A stretch of DNA of 64,000 bases from Brachyspira hyodysenteriae ATCC 27164 (GTDB lineage Bacteria; Spirochaetota; Brachyspiria; Brachyspirales; Brachyspiraceae). The stretch lies in NCBI RefSeq assembly GCF_001676785.2, contig NZ_CP015910.2, forward strand, positions 2,108,001-2,172,000, written 5' to 3'. The notes under the pieces were generated by a model that had not been told where the DNA came from, did no database searches, and was given only the letters and a program-made list of their open reading frames with translations. Positions 36,782-45,752 of this stretch are shown piece by piece. Numbering within the stretch: position 1 is the stretch's first letter; each line of letters opens with the position of its first letter. Both the position numbers and the translations under genes were made by a program.

Positions 36782-37341
36782 AGTGTTCCCCTCAAATCGT
36801 CATAAGGATCTTTGTGTAAAAGTATAGAATTAGAAATAAAAGCTCCGATCATAAATCCTATTATTAATGCAGCATTTGCCAATAATACTACATAAGCCCC
36901 ATTGATTACATCGGAAAATTCTATTAAAGTTAATATGTATGAACTGTATCTTAAATATAAGATAAGCATTTCTATAATACAAATTAAAAATGATACTAAA
37001 GGATACAAAAGGCTTATCAATATAGCTAATTTTCTTATAGCTAATTTAGTAGCTCCAAATATACGCAAAGTAGAAAACATTCTGCTGTTCTTTGAAAATA
37101 TATATGAACTAGATATTGCAGAATATAATACTCCTATTATTAATATTCCTATAAATAAAGCATATATAGAAAACTCTCTAAAAAAAGGTATATTTTCATT
37201 TAATAATATTTCATATTTCCATACCAAGCTGAATATAGAAGTTACAGCCATAAGCTGAGATAATGAAATAAATATGATTATTGAAAAAACAATACTTCCT
37301 TTAATAAGTTTTGAAGCATATCCTATAGTCGAATTATACAC
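36778..37341 (-). CDS. Short FtsX-like ABC permease
   Basis: A 187-residue membrane protein with four hydrophobic segments. The pattern FSTLRIFGATKLAIRKLAIL near residues 88-107 is the coupling helix region of FtsX/MacB-type permeases, so this is the C-terminal FtsX domain alone. Family members are usually 300-800 residues with a large periplasmic domain, which is missing here. It is paired with the ATPase by a 4-base overlap. It may work as a homodimer or with another permease elsewhere. Confidence 0.75.
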   Translation of the reverse strand: MYNSTIGYASKLIKGSIVFSIIIFISLSQLMAVTSIFSLVWKYEILLNENIPFFREFSIYALFIGILIIGVLYSAISSSYIFSKNSRMFSTLRIFGATKLAIRKLAILISLLYPLVSFLICIIEMLILYLRYSSYILTLIEFSDVINGAYVVLLANAALIIGFMIGAFISNSILLHKDPYDDLRGTL

Positions 37342-37472
37342 AATAAAAACCTTTTATTTTTTTTAACCTATTAGTAGTATCTTTGTAAAATATAATACAG
37401 GTACTTCTGAATTCAATATCGATATTATTTACAATTACTTAAGCAAATTTATTTTTTGGTATTAATTAGTAA

Positions 37473-37994
37473 TTATCTTAATGTTCCAAATTTTATTGTG
37501 TTAAAATTATCTACTTCTTCTATCAAAGGTATAGGATATTCAGACATATCTTTTCCTTCTCTTAAAGTATTGTATATAGTTAAATTGCTTTTTTTCCAAT
37601 CAGATAATCTTTGTTTGTATGCTTTAGTATATCCTGCGGTCATTTCCAATTTACCATTATTCAAAATAAAGCCTACAAGCATATTTACTTTATCATCAGG
37701 TATAGAACCTTTTACATCATAAGCGACATAATTTAACGGCATTTTTTCATAATAATAAGCATTAGTCGGACTTTCTGCATATAAAAATATTCCAGTACCT
37801 CTTTTCATACCATTTATCTTATATTCTACATTTCCATTTTCTTTGAATGTATATAAATATCCGTTAGGAGCTAATACACTTTTACCCTTAACCGCTTTTA
37901 TCCACACGCTATTATATTTGCTTTCGGAAACCTTAACATTAGATGCACAAGATGTTATTATAAACAACAAAACTACTATACTATAGAATTTCAA
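37473..37994 (-). CDS. Putative lipoprotein
   Basis: A 173-residue protein with a lipoprotein signal: LKFYSIVVLLFIITSC, where the Cys would be lipidated. I take the TTG at 37994 as start because AAGGA lies eight bases before it, and an upstream ATG at 38051 would add an uncharged-poor tail before the signal peptide. The mature part has no recognised domain. It lies upstream of the FtsX-like/ABC pair on the same strand (gap of 131 bases), so a shared role is possible. Confidence 0.72.
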   Translation of the reverse strand: MKFYSIVVLLFIITSCASNVKVSESKYNSVWIKAVKGKSVLAPNGYLYTFKENGNVEYKINGMKRGTGIFLYAESPTNAYYYEKMPLNYVAYDVKGSIPDDKVNMLVGFILNNGKLEMTAGYTKAYKQRLSDWKKSNLTIYNTLREGKDMSEYPIPLIEEVDNFNTIKFGTLR

Positions 37995-38170
37995 AATAAA
38001 AGTCCTTGATAAAATATTTTCTATATTCTCGGCATAAAAATTAATTACCATATAAAATTATATTTATGATATTTTTCATAGTCTTTGCATTATAAACTAT
38101 TGCTATTTAATAAAATAATATTTATTATATATTAACATTTTTAATACCTTATATAAACGGTAAAAGTAAT

Positions 38171-41100
38171 ATGCATAATAATGAATCAATATATAGTGAA
38201 TTAATAGAAAGATTTTCAAAAAGCGAAGAATTTTTAAATTTCGATATTAAAACAGTTAAAAGTTTAACAGGACTAAAAGGCGGAAGTGATTCTTTATTTT
38301 TTGCTTCTCTTTTCAATAAAAATGAAAGTATTTTAATAATTAAAGAAAATGAAAGCGATGCTATGCTTCTAAGCCAGTCTTTAAATTTTTATAATATACC
38401 TAATTACTATTTTCCTGATTATGATACAGTTCCTTTTACCAAAATGTCGCCTGTTAGTGATATAGCACAGGATAGAATAAATATTTTATATAAATTAATA
38501 AATAAAGAAAAATGTATAATAATAACAACTGTAAATGCTGTAACTAGAAAATTACCTAATAGAGATGATTTGAAAAAACTGCCTATACATTTAAATGTAG
38601 GCGATAAATTGGATTTGGATAATTTAAGATTAACATTATACGATTTGGGATATGTTATAGAAAGAGAAGTTGCTGAAAAAGGTACGGCTTCTGTTAGAGG
38701 AAGTATAGTAGATATATTTTCTGTTGAATATAATAACCCTATTAGAATAGAATTATTTGATGATGAAATAGAAAGCATAAGATTATTTAATATAGAAGAC
38801 GGAAGATCTTTTAAAAGTGTAGAAAATATAATCATTTATCCTGTAAGAGAAACTATTTACAGTGATTCGGCGGTGAGTGAATTTCTAAATAATAATGAAA
38901 TCGAAGATGAACTTAAAGACAATATAATAAAAAGAAAGTATTTCGCCGGAAGTGAAAATTTACTGCCTATTTTTTATAAAGATTTAGAAACTATATTTGA
39001 TTATTTTGATTATGGTTATGTATTCATTGATGATGCTTTAAAATTAAAAAATAAATTTATTAGTATAATAGACACTATAAAAGAAAATTTCAATGATATA
39101 GATAATATGTTTACTATAATAGAAGATATTTATAAACTATATATAGACAATAATTATTTTTCTGAAATAGTAAAAAAAGCAATAAATATTTCCCCTTTCA
39201 TAACAGATATAGATATATATAAATTTCATTTTGAAGAAGGTATTTCTTTTAAATCCAGATTAACAGATTTTCTTGATTATGTTAAAGAATATAGAGAAAA
39301 AGATTATTTAATCATTCTATCTACAGGACATAATGATCAGGCATTGAGATTTTATAAGATAATGCAGGATTTATCTCCTACTATTATAACTGAAAATGAT
39401 ATTGAAGATACAGAAGATATTAAAGATAAGGAAGAAAATTCTGATAATAAAGAAATAAACAATGATATTAAAGAAAACGATGATAATAATGAAGATAATA
39501 AAGAGATAATTCTTGAAGATACTAATAAAAAAGAAGAAATAAAAAAAGATTATTCAAAAAATGAAAATAATTTTTATATAATAACAGCACAATCATCATC
39601 TGGCTTCATAAAAGATGATATAAAAACAATATTCATAGCAGACTGGGAAGTATTCGGAAGAAAAAGAAAAAAGGTAAGAAAGATACCTAAAGTCAATAAA
39701 AACTTAATAGAAACATTTGTAGATTTGAATGTAGGAGATTATGCTGTTCATGTCAATTATGGTATAGGAAAGTATTTAGGTCTTACAAGAAAAATGTCCA
39801 ATGGAAAAGAAAAAGACTATATAACATTGGAATATGCCAAAGGAGATAAACTTTATATACCTGTAGAACAGATGAACTTCGTGCAGAAATATATATCAGG
39901 GCATGGTGAAGCTCCTAAATTAACTCAGTTAGGCGGAAGTGCTTGGGATAAAATAAAGAGCAAGGCAAGAGAAGATGCATTAGCTACTGCAAGGGAATTA
40001 ATAAAACTTTATGCTATAAGATCTAATATCAGAGGAAATGTTTATGGGCCTGACACTCAATGGCAGGACGATTTTGAAGCTTCGTTTCGTTATGAGGAAA
40101 CTGTTGATCAGTTAAGGGCTATTAATGATATAAAAGATGATATGGAAAGCGGAAAGATGATGGATAGACTTGTATGCGGTGATGTTGGATTTGGAAAAAC
40201 AGAAGTGGCATTCAGAGCTGTATTTAAAGCTATAATGGCAGGAAAGCAATGTGCTATATTATGCCCTACTACAATATTATCACAACAGCATTATAATAAC
40301 GCTAAAAAAAGATTTGAAGATTTTCCTATAAAAATAGAAGTTTTAAATAGATTCGTTACAAGCAAACAAGCAAAAAGAAATAAAGAATTATTAAAAGAAG
40401 GTTCATGCGATTTGATAGTAGGAACTCATATGCTTTTATCAAAAGATATAGAGTTTAAAAATCTAGGACTTATAGTTATAGACGAAGAGCAAAGATTCGG
40501 AGTTAAGCATAAAGAGGCATTAAAAAAATTAAGATTAGAAACTGATGTTCTTACTCTTTCAGCTACTCCTATACCTAGAACTTTAAATATGGCTTTAACA
40601 GGAATAAGAGATATAAGCATAATAGAAACTCCTCCATTAAATAGAATACCTGTAAAAACTTTCGTTACTGAGTTCAGCGAAGATGCTGTTGTAAATGCTA
40701 TAGAGAGAGAATTGAAAAGAGAAGGACAAGTATTCTATCTTTATAACAGAATAGATACTATAGAATCATTCGCACTTATGATAAAAAAACTTTGTCCTAA
40801 AGCAAGAATATGCGTTGCCCATGGAAGAATGACAGGACATCAGCTTGAAAAAATAATGGGCGATTTTATTAACCATAAATATGATATATTAGTATCAACT
40901 ACAATAATAGAAAATGGAATAGATATACCTAATGCCAATACCATACTAATAGATAATGCAAATAAATTAGGATTATCCGAACTTTATCAATTAAGAGGAA
41001 GAGTTGGAAGAAGCGACAGAGAGGCTTATGCTTATATGTTCTATCCTAGTGATTTAGCATTAACAGAAGTTGCATATAAAAGACTTGAAGCTATATCCGA

Positions 41101-41914
41101 GCATACTGATTTAGGGGCAGGATTCAAAATAGCTATGCGTGATTTAGAAATAAGAGGAGCTGGAAATATTTTAGGCAAAGAGCAATCCGGTATGATATAT
41201 CAGGTTGGCTATGAATTATATACTCAAATGCTTGAAGAAGCTGCAAATGAATATAAAGGTGAAATAAAAGAAGTAACATTCGATACAGTTATAGACTTAA
41301 AACATAATTTATTTATTCCTGATTCTTATATAGCAGATTCAAAAGAAAAAATATCCGCTTATAAATTAATAATGCGTTCTCAAAGCGATGAAGATATTGA
41401 ATATTCTAAAGAGTTTATGATTGATAAATATGGAAAACTTCCGAAAGAATTGGAAGATATTTTTGATATAGCAAAAGTAAAAATCATATTAAAAAGAATG
41501 AGAATATTATCTGTTATAGAAGGGCATTACAATATATATCTTAAACTTGATAAACTTTCAAAAATAGATACTGATAAACTTATAAATTTAATCAATACAA
41601 AAAATTCAGGAGTTTATTTTGATAAGGATAATCTTAATCAATTAATAATACCGGTTATACATGAAAAAGAAAATGATATTGAATGGAAATTAGAAAAAAT
41701 AAGAAATGTTATTCTGGCAATAGAAAGTGAAAATTATACAGCAGATACTGATTCTAAAAATGAAAATAATGAAAGCAATACAAATAAAGAAGATAATAAA
41801 AAAGAAAACTCTAAAATGAGCATAGCAGAAGCTAATCTAAAAAATAATAAAACAAATAAAAAAAGAACAATATCAAGAAAATCTCCCAAATTAATAAAAG
41901 TAAATAAAAAATAA
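38171..41914 (+). CDS. mfd: Transcription-repair coupling factor Mfd
   Basis: A 1247-residue SF2 translocase that removes stalled RNA polymerase and recruits UvrA. The order is: UvrB-like damage module (residues 1-400), RNA polymerase interaction domain (VGDYAVHVNYGIGKYLG near 520-536), helicase motif I GDVGFGKTEVAFRA near 670, motif II VIDEEQRFG near 769, motif VI QLRGRVGRSDR, and TRCF domain (near 1055-1150). Two lineage-specific, Asn/Glu/Lys-rich disordered stretches stand out: residues of about 408-466, between the UvrB-like part and the RID, and the last 60 residues. Monocistronic, ending at a strong terminator. Confidence 0.97.
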   Translation: MHNNESIYSELIERFSKSEEFLNFDIKTVKSLTGLKGGSDSLFFASLFNKNESILIIKENESDAMLLSQSLNFYNIPNYYFPDYDTVPFTKMSPVSDIAQDRINILYKLINKEKCIIITTVNAVTRKLPNRDDLKKLPIHLNVGDKLDLDNLRLTLYDLGYVIEREVAEKGTASVRGSIVDIFSVEYNNPIRIELFDDEIESIRLFNIEDGRSFKSVENIIIYPVRETIYSDSAVSEFLNNNEIEDELKDNIIKRKYFAGSENLLPIFYKDLETIFDYFDYGYVFIDDALKLKNKFISIIDTIKENFNDIDNMFTIIEDIYKLYIDNNYFSEIVKKAINISPFITDIDIYKFHFEEGISFKSRLTDFLDYVKEYREKDYLIILSTGHNDQALRFYKIMQDLSPTIITENDIEDTEDIKDKEENSDNKEINNDIKENDDNNEDNKEIILEDTNKKEEIKKDYSKNENNFYIITAQSSSGFIKDDIKTIFIADWEVFGRKRKKVRKIPKVNKNLIETFVDLNVGDYAVHVNYGIGKYLGLTRKMSNGKEKDYITLEYAKGDKLYIPVEQMNFVQKYISGHGEAPKLTQLGGSAWDKIKSKAREDALATARELIKLYAIRSNIRGNVYGPDTQWQDDFEASFRYEETVDQLRAINDIKDDMESGKMMDRLVCGDVGFGKTEVAFRAVFKAIMAGKQCAILCPTTILSQQHYNNAKKRFEDFPIKIEVLNRFVTSKQAKRNKELLKEGSCDLIVGTHMLLSKDIEFKNLGLIVIDEEQRFGVKHKEALKKLRLETDVLTLSATPIPRTLNMALTGIRDISIIETPPLNRIPVKTFVTEFSEDAVVNAIERELKREGQVFYLYNRIDTIESFALMIKKLCPKARICVAHGRMTGHQLEKIMGDFINHKYDILVSTTIIENGIDIPNANTILIDNANKLGLSELYQLRGRVGRSDREAYAYMFYPSDLALTEVAYKRLEAISEHTDLGAGFKIAMRDLEIRGAGNILGKEQSGMIYQVGYELYTQMLEEAANEYKGEIKEVTFDTVIDLKHNLFIPDSYIADSKEKISAYKLIMRSQSDEDIEYSKEFMIDKYGKLPKELEDIFDIAKVKIILKRMRILSVIEGHYNIYLKLDKLSKIDTDKLINLINTKNSGVYFDKDNLNQLIIPVIHEKENDIEWKLEKIRNVILAIESENYTADTDSKNENNESNTNKEDNKKENSKMSIAEANLKNNKTNKKRTISRKSPKLIKVNKK

Positions 41915-41935
41915 TATAGTTATTTAATTTATTTA

Positions 41936-41991
41936 ATCTATATTAAGTATAATAATATGCTACAAATTATACTTAATATAGATTTTTTTTA
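41936..41991 (+). terminator. mfd terminator
   Basis: An 18-bp perfect stem, 41936-41953 with 41966-41983, around a 12-base loop, followed by eight T. Confidence 0.9.
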
Positions 41992-41997
41992 TATTTT

Positions 41998-42037
41998 TTG
42001 ATTGAAATTGATTATTTTTGATTGATTTTGATTGATT
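41998..42037 (+). repeat. Four tandem 10-bp repeats, probable operator of the fru operon
   Basis: TTGATTGAAA, TTGATTATTT, TTGATTGATT and TTGATTGATT begin at 41998, 42008, 42018 and 42028, exactly 10 bases apart, and end at the -35 region of the fru promoter. They are the natural candidate for the binding site of the DeoR-type regulator encoded next. Confidence 0.75.
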
Positions 42038-42059
42038 TTTATCGTTTTTTTGCTATAAT
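42032..42059 (+). promoter_or_regulatory. Promoter of fruR-fruK-fruA
   Basis: TATAAT at 42054-42059 preceded by TGC gives a perfect extended -10. A weak -35 (TTGATT, 42032-42037, 16-base spacer) lies inside the last tandem repeat. Confidence 0.7.
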
Positions 42060-42094
42060 TATTAGCATAAGGATAAAAGAAAGGGATAATAAAA

Positions 42095-42835
42095 GTGCTG
42101 AAAGTAAGCAGATATGAATTAATTTTTGAAGTTATAAAAGAAAAAAAGAATATCAAAATTGAAGAATTGATTGAAAGGCTTAATGTTTCAGAGGCAACAA
42201 TTAGAAGAGATTTAACATTTCTTGAAAAAGCAGGAAAGATAAGAAGAGTTCATGGCGGTGCTATATTAGTTGATACACAGGAAGAAAGTTTAATATACAA
42301 AAAAGAAATATACTCAGAAGAAAAAGAAAAAATAGGAAAGTTTGCTGCTTCATTAGTTGAAAGCGGTAGTACAATATATTTAGATGCGGGAACAAGTGTT
42401 TTTGCTATGATTAAATATTTAGCTGGAATAGAAAATATAAAAGTAGTAACTAACGGACTAAGCCATATAGAAGAGCTTTATAACAAAAAAATAGAAACAT
42501 ACTTAATAGGCGGAAAAATGAAAATGCTTACAGGTGCTTTAGTTGGATCTAGTGCTGTTTTATCAATAAAGAATTTTAATTTTGATTTAGCATTTATGGG
42601 AGCAAATGGAATAGATATTAACGGCTACTCTACTCCTGATAGTGAAGAAGCATTAATAAAAAATGAGGCATGCACTAAAGCAAATAAAACATATTTTCTA
42701 TGCGATGAATCTAAATTCAACAAAAAAAGTTTTGTAAATTTTTGTAATTTAGAGGATTCATATTTAATAACAAATGCTAAAGAAATAAATGAAAATATAA
42801 AAAATAAATTAAAATACTTATATATTGTTAATTAA
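42095..42835 (+). CDS. fruR: DeoR family regulator of fructose operon
   Basis: A 246-residue DeoR-type repressor. The N-terminal winged helix is visible (LIERLNVSEATIRRDLTFLE followed by KAGKIRRVHGGA, residues of about 25-56), then the DeoR sensor domain with the sugar-phosphate-binding pattern (IYLDAGTSVFAM, VTNGLSH, LIGGKMK, and DLAFMGANGID). The start is GTG, preceded by AGAAAGGGATAATAAAA. First gene of an operon with fruK and fruA, as in many fructose operons, where fructose-1-phosphate is the usual inducer. It probably represses its own operon through the tandem repeats at 41998. Confidence 0.9.
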   Translation: MLKVSRYELIFEVIKEKKNIKIEELIERLNVSEATIRRDLTFLEKAGKIRRVHGGAILVDTQEESLIYKKEIYSEEKEKIGKFAASLVESGSTIYLDAGTSVFAMIKYLAGIENIKVVTNGLSHIEELYNKKIETYLIGGKMKMLTGALVGSSAVLSIKNFNFDLAFMGANGIDINGYSTPDSEEALIKNEACTKANKTYFLCDESKFNKKSFVNFCNLEDSYLITNAKEINENIKNKLKYLYIVN

Positions 42836-42855
42836 TAAAAAGTGAGGGATTATTT

Positions 42856-43773
42856 ATGATATATACTTTAACATTAAACCCGGCTATAGACTATTATATA
42901 GACATGAATAACTTTGAAGAAGGAGAATTAAACAAAGTTAATAATGCCTATACATTAGCCGGAGGAAAAGGAATAAATGTTTCTAAAGTTTTAAAAAATT
43001 TTAATATTGATTCTGTTGCTTTAGGATTCTGCGGAGGCTTTACAGGAGATTATATAAAAAAGCATATTAAAGAATACGGAATTAAAGAAAACTTTATTTA
43101 TTTAGAAGAAGATACAAGAATCAATATAAAATTAAAAACAAGTAAAACAGAAAGTGAAATAGCAGGAAAATCGCCTAATATTTCAAAAGAAAAAGTTAAT
43201 GAACTTTTAAATTATATAAAAAATAATATAAAAGAAAATGATATATTAGTATTATCAGGAAGTGTTCCTAATTCTATAGAAAGCAGTATATATAAAGATA
43301 TAATATCAAGTGCAAATAAAAATATGAAGGTAATACTTGATGCAAGAGATGAGGCATTCAAATTCGGATTAAAAGAAAAAGTATTTCTCACAAAACCTAA
43401 TAAAAAAGAGTTAGGAGAATATTTCAATAAGAAAATAGAATCTACAGAAGATATCATAAAATATGCTAGAGAATTAATAAAAGAAGGAAGTGAAAATGTT
43501 ATAGTTTCTCTAGGCAAAGATGGTTCCGTACTTATAACAAAAGATGAAGCATATATTGGAAATGCTCCTGAAGGAAAATTAATAAGTTCTGTAGGTGCGG
43601 GGGATTCTATGGTTGCAGGTATAGTTTACGGCATAAGCAATAATTTAAATATAATAGATGCTTATAAATATGCTATAGCAAGCGGAAGTTCTACTGCATG
43701 CTCTGAAGGATTGAGTACATTTGAAAACATGAAAAAATTTCTAGAAAAAGTAGAAATAAAAAAAATTAATTAA
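42856..43773 (+). CDS. fruK: 1-phosphofructokinase
   Basis: A 305-residue PfkB-family kinase that phosphorylates fructose-1-phosphate to fructose-1,6-bisphosphate. Near the N terminus NPAIDYYID and GGKGINVSKVL (residues 36-46) bind the sugar, and near the C terminus VGAGDSMVAGIVYG (about 250-263) carries the catalytic Asp and anion hole. The gene starts 20 bases after fruR, with AGTGAGGGATT before the ATG, and is followed by fruA; the product of FruA is its substrate. Tagatose-6-phosphate kinase (LacC) is the only serious alternative, made unlikely by the neighbours. Confidence 0.93.
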   Translation: MIYTLTLNPAIDYYIDMNNFEEGELNKVNNAYTLAGGKGINVSKVLKNFNIDSVALGFCGGFTGDYIKKHIKEYGIKENFIYLEEDTRINIKLKTSKTESEIAGKSPNISKEKVNELLNYIKNNIKENDILVLSGSVPNSIESSIYKDIISSANKNMKVILDARDEAFKFGLKEKVFLTKPNKKELGEYFNKKIESTEDIIKYARELIKEGSENVIVSLGKDGSVLITKDEAYIGNAPEGKLISSVGAGDSMVAGIVYGISNNLNIIDAYKYAIASGSSTACSEGLSTFENMKKFLEKVEIKKIN

Positions 43774-43798
43774 AGTTTATATAAATGGAGGCTAAAAA

Positions 43799-45679
43799 AT
43801 GCTAAAAGATGTTATAACTTTAGATTGTATTAATATTGATCTAAAGGGAAAAACTAAAATGGAAATTATAGATGAAATGGTAGATATTCTCTATAATAAT
43901 GGTAAATTAAATGACAGAGAAAAGTATAAACAAGAAATACTAAAAAGAGAATCTCAAAGCTCAACAGGTATGGAAGAAGGAATAGCAATACCGCATGGTA
44001 AAACTAATGCAGTAAAAATTCCTACTGTTGCAATAGGTATTTCAAAACAGGGTGTTGATTATGAATCATTAGACGGAAAGCCTTCTCATTTATTTTTTAT
44101 GATAGCAGCTCCTGAAAATTCAAATGATTCTCATATAGAATTATTATCAAAAATAACTACTATGCTTCTTGAAGATGATATAAGAGAGGCACTTCTAAAT
44201 GTAAAAAGCAAAGAAGAAGTTTTGGATATATTAATAAAAAATGCTGAAAAAGATAATGAAAACTCATCATTAAATCAGGAAAGCAGCAGCAGTAATAATT
44301 CATATCAAGTATTAGCAGTAACAGCTTGCCCTACAGGAATAGCACATACTTATATGGCTGCTGATGCCTTGCTTAAAAAAGGTAAAGAACTCGGCATCAC
44401 TATCAAAGTAGAAACTAACGGTTCAAGCGGTGTTAAAAATGAACTTACAAAAGATGAAATAAAAAATGCAAAAGGTATAATAGTAGCTGCTGATAAAAAT
44501 GTTGCTATGGAAAGATTTGCAGGAAAGAATGTTGATATAGTAGGAGTAAAAGAGGCTATAAAAGATCCTGAAAGATTAATAAACAATGCTGTAAATCAAA
44601 CTGCTCCTATATATCATAGCAATGAAGACAACAGTCAGGCTTCAAATAAATTTGCTAAGAAACCAAAAACAGGTGTATATAAACATTTGATGTCAGGGGT
44701 ATCAAATATGCTTCCATTTGTTGTAGGCGGAGGTATATTAATAGCATTTTCATTTATGTTCGGTATTAATGCAAGCAATCCAAATGATCCTTCATACAAT
44801 GCATTTGCCAAACTTTTAAATGATATAGGCGGCGGAAATGCATTCTTCCTAATGGTTCCTGTAATGGCTGCATTCATTGGTATGAGTATAGCTGACAGAC
44901 CAGGATTTGCTCCTGCTATGGTTGGAGGATTAATATCATTAAATAGCGGCGGCGGATTTTTAGGCGGTTTAATAGGAGGTTTTTTAGGCGGATATATAAC
45001 TCTTTTATTTAAGAAAATATTCAGCAAATTGCCTGAAAGTTTGGAAGGAATTAAGCCTGTTTTACTATATCCTTTATTCGGTATATTCTTTACTGGTGCA
45101 ATAATGTATTTATTCATTGTTGATCCAATAGCTGCTATTAATTCAGGACTTTCTGATTTCTTAAAGAATTTAGGAACAGGAAATTTAATATTCTTAGGTG
45201 CTTTACTTGGTGCTATGATGTCAACTGATATGGGAGGCCCTATAAATAAAGCTGCTTTCACTTTCGGTATAGCTATGATAGCTTCAGGACAATATGCTCC
45301 TCATGCTGCAGTTATGGCTGGCGGAATGGTTCCTCCTTTAGGAATAGCATTGGCTACTACAATATTTAAAAATAAATTCACAGCCGATGAAAGAGATGCT
45401 GGAAAAACTTGCTATGTTATGGGACTTTCATTTATAACTGAAGGAGCGATACCATTTGCTGCATCAGATCCTATAAGAGTAATTCCTTCTTGTATAATAG
45501 GTGCTGCAATCTCTGGTGCTTTGACTATGGCTTTTCATATAGAACTTAGAGCTCCTCATGGAGGAATATTTGTTCTTCCTATAGTTAATAATCCTATAAT
45601 GTACTTACTTGCTATTGTGATAGGTTCTGTAATCACTGCTGTTTTACTTGGATTTATTAAGAAACCTGTAGAAAATTAA
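43799..45679 (+). CDS. fruA: PTS fructose transporter, fused EIIA-EIIB-EIIC
   Basis: A 626-residue phosphotransferase transporter that imports fructose as fructose-1-phosphate. Domains in order: EIIA with phospho-His66 (AIPHGKT), a Ser/Asn-rich linker, EIIB with phospho-Cys177 (TACPTGIAHTYMAADAL), and EIIC with about nine helices (residues of about 300-620; PFVVGGGILIA, GGPINKAAF and ITEGAIPFAASDP motifs). The fusion order A-B-C is common in Firmicutes and spirochaetes. HPr-like domain is not fused. The ATG follows GGAGGCTAAAAA. Last gene of the operon, ending at the terminator at 45698. Confidence 0.96.
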   Translation: MLKDVITLDCINIDLKGKTKMEIIDEMVDILYNNGKLNDREKYKQEILKRESQSSTGMEEGIAIPHGKTNAVKIPTVAIGISKQGVDYESLDGKPSHLFFMIAAPENSNDSHIELLSKITTMLLEDDIREALLNVKSKEEVLDILIKNAEKDNENSSLNQESSSSNNSYQVLAVTACPTGIAHTYMAADALLKKGKELGITIKVETNGSSGVKNELTKDEIKNAKGIIVAADKNVAMERFAGKNVDIVGVKEAIKDPERLINNAVNQTAPIYHSNEDNSQASNKFAKKPKTGVYKHLMSGVSNMLPFVVGGGILIAFSFMFGINASNPNDPSYNAFAKLLNDIGGGNAFFLMVPVMAAFIGMSIADRPGFAPAMVGGLISLNSGGGFLGGLIGGFLGGYITLLFKKIFSKLPESLEGIKPVLLYPLFGIFFTGAIMYLFIVDPIAAINSGLSDFLKNLGTGNLIFLGALLGAMMSTDMGGPINKAAFTFGIAMIASGQYAPHAAVMAGGMVPPLGIALATTIFKNKFTADERDAGKTCYVMGLSFITEGAIPFAASDPIRVIPSCIIGAAISGALTMAFHIELRAPHGGIFVLPIVNNPIMYLLAIVIGSVITAVLLGFIKKPVEN

Positions 45680-45697
45680 CATATATCTTCTTAAAAA

Positions 45698-45735
45698 AGG
45701 CTGTATCCTTAAATAAAGATACAGCCTATTTTTAT
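45698..45735. terminator. Bidirectional terminator between fruA and the OppA-like gene
   Basis: AGGCTGTATC (45698-45707) pairs perfectly with GATACAGCCT (45718-45727); A-rich before and T-rich after it. Confidence 0.9.
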
Positions 45736-45752
45736 ATTTTAATAAAATAAAA

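Noticed and set aside
36107-38051. Complete MacAB-TolC-like exporter
   Set aside because: No MacA-type adaptor is present and the permease lacks the MacB periplasmic domain.
44635-45261. Open frame of 208 codons on the strand opposite fruA
   Set aside because: It mirrors the EIIC domain, has no ribosome site, and its Pro/Asn-rich sequence is typical of antisense frames in AT-rich genes.
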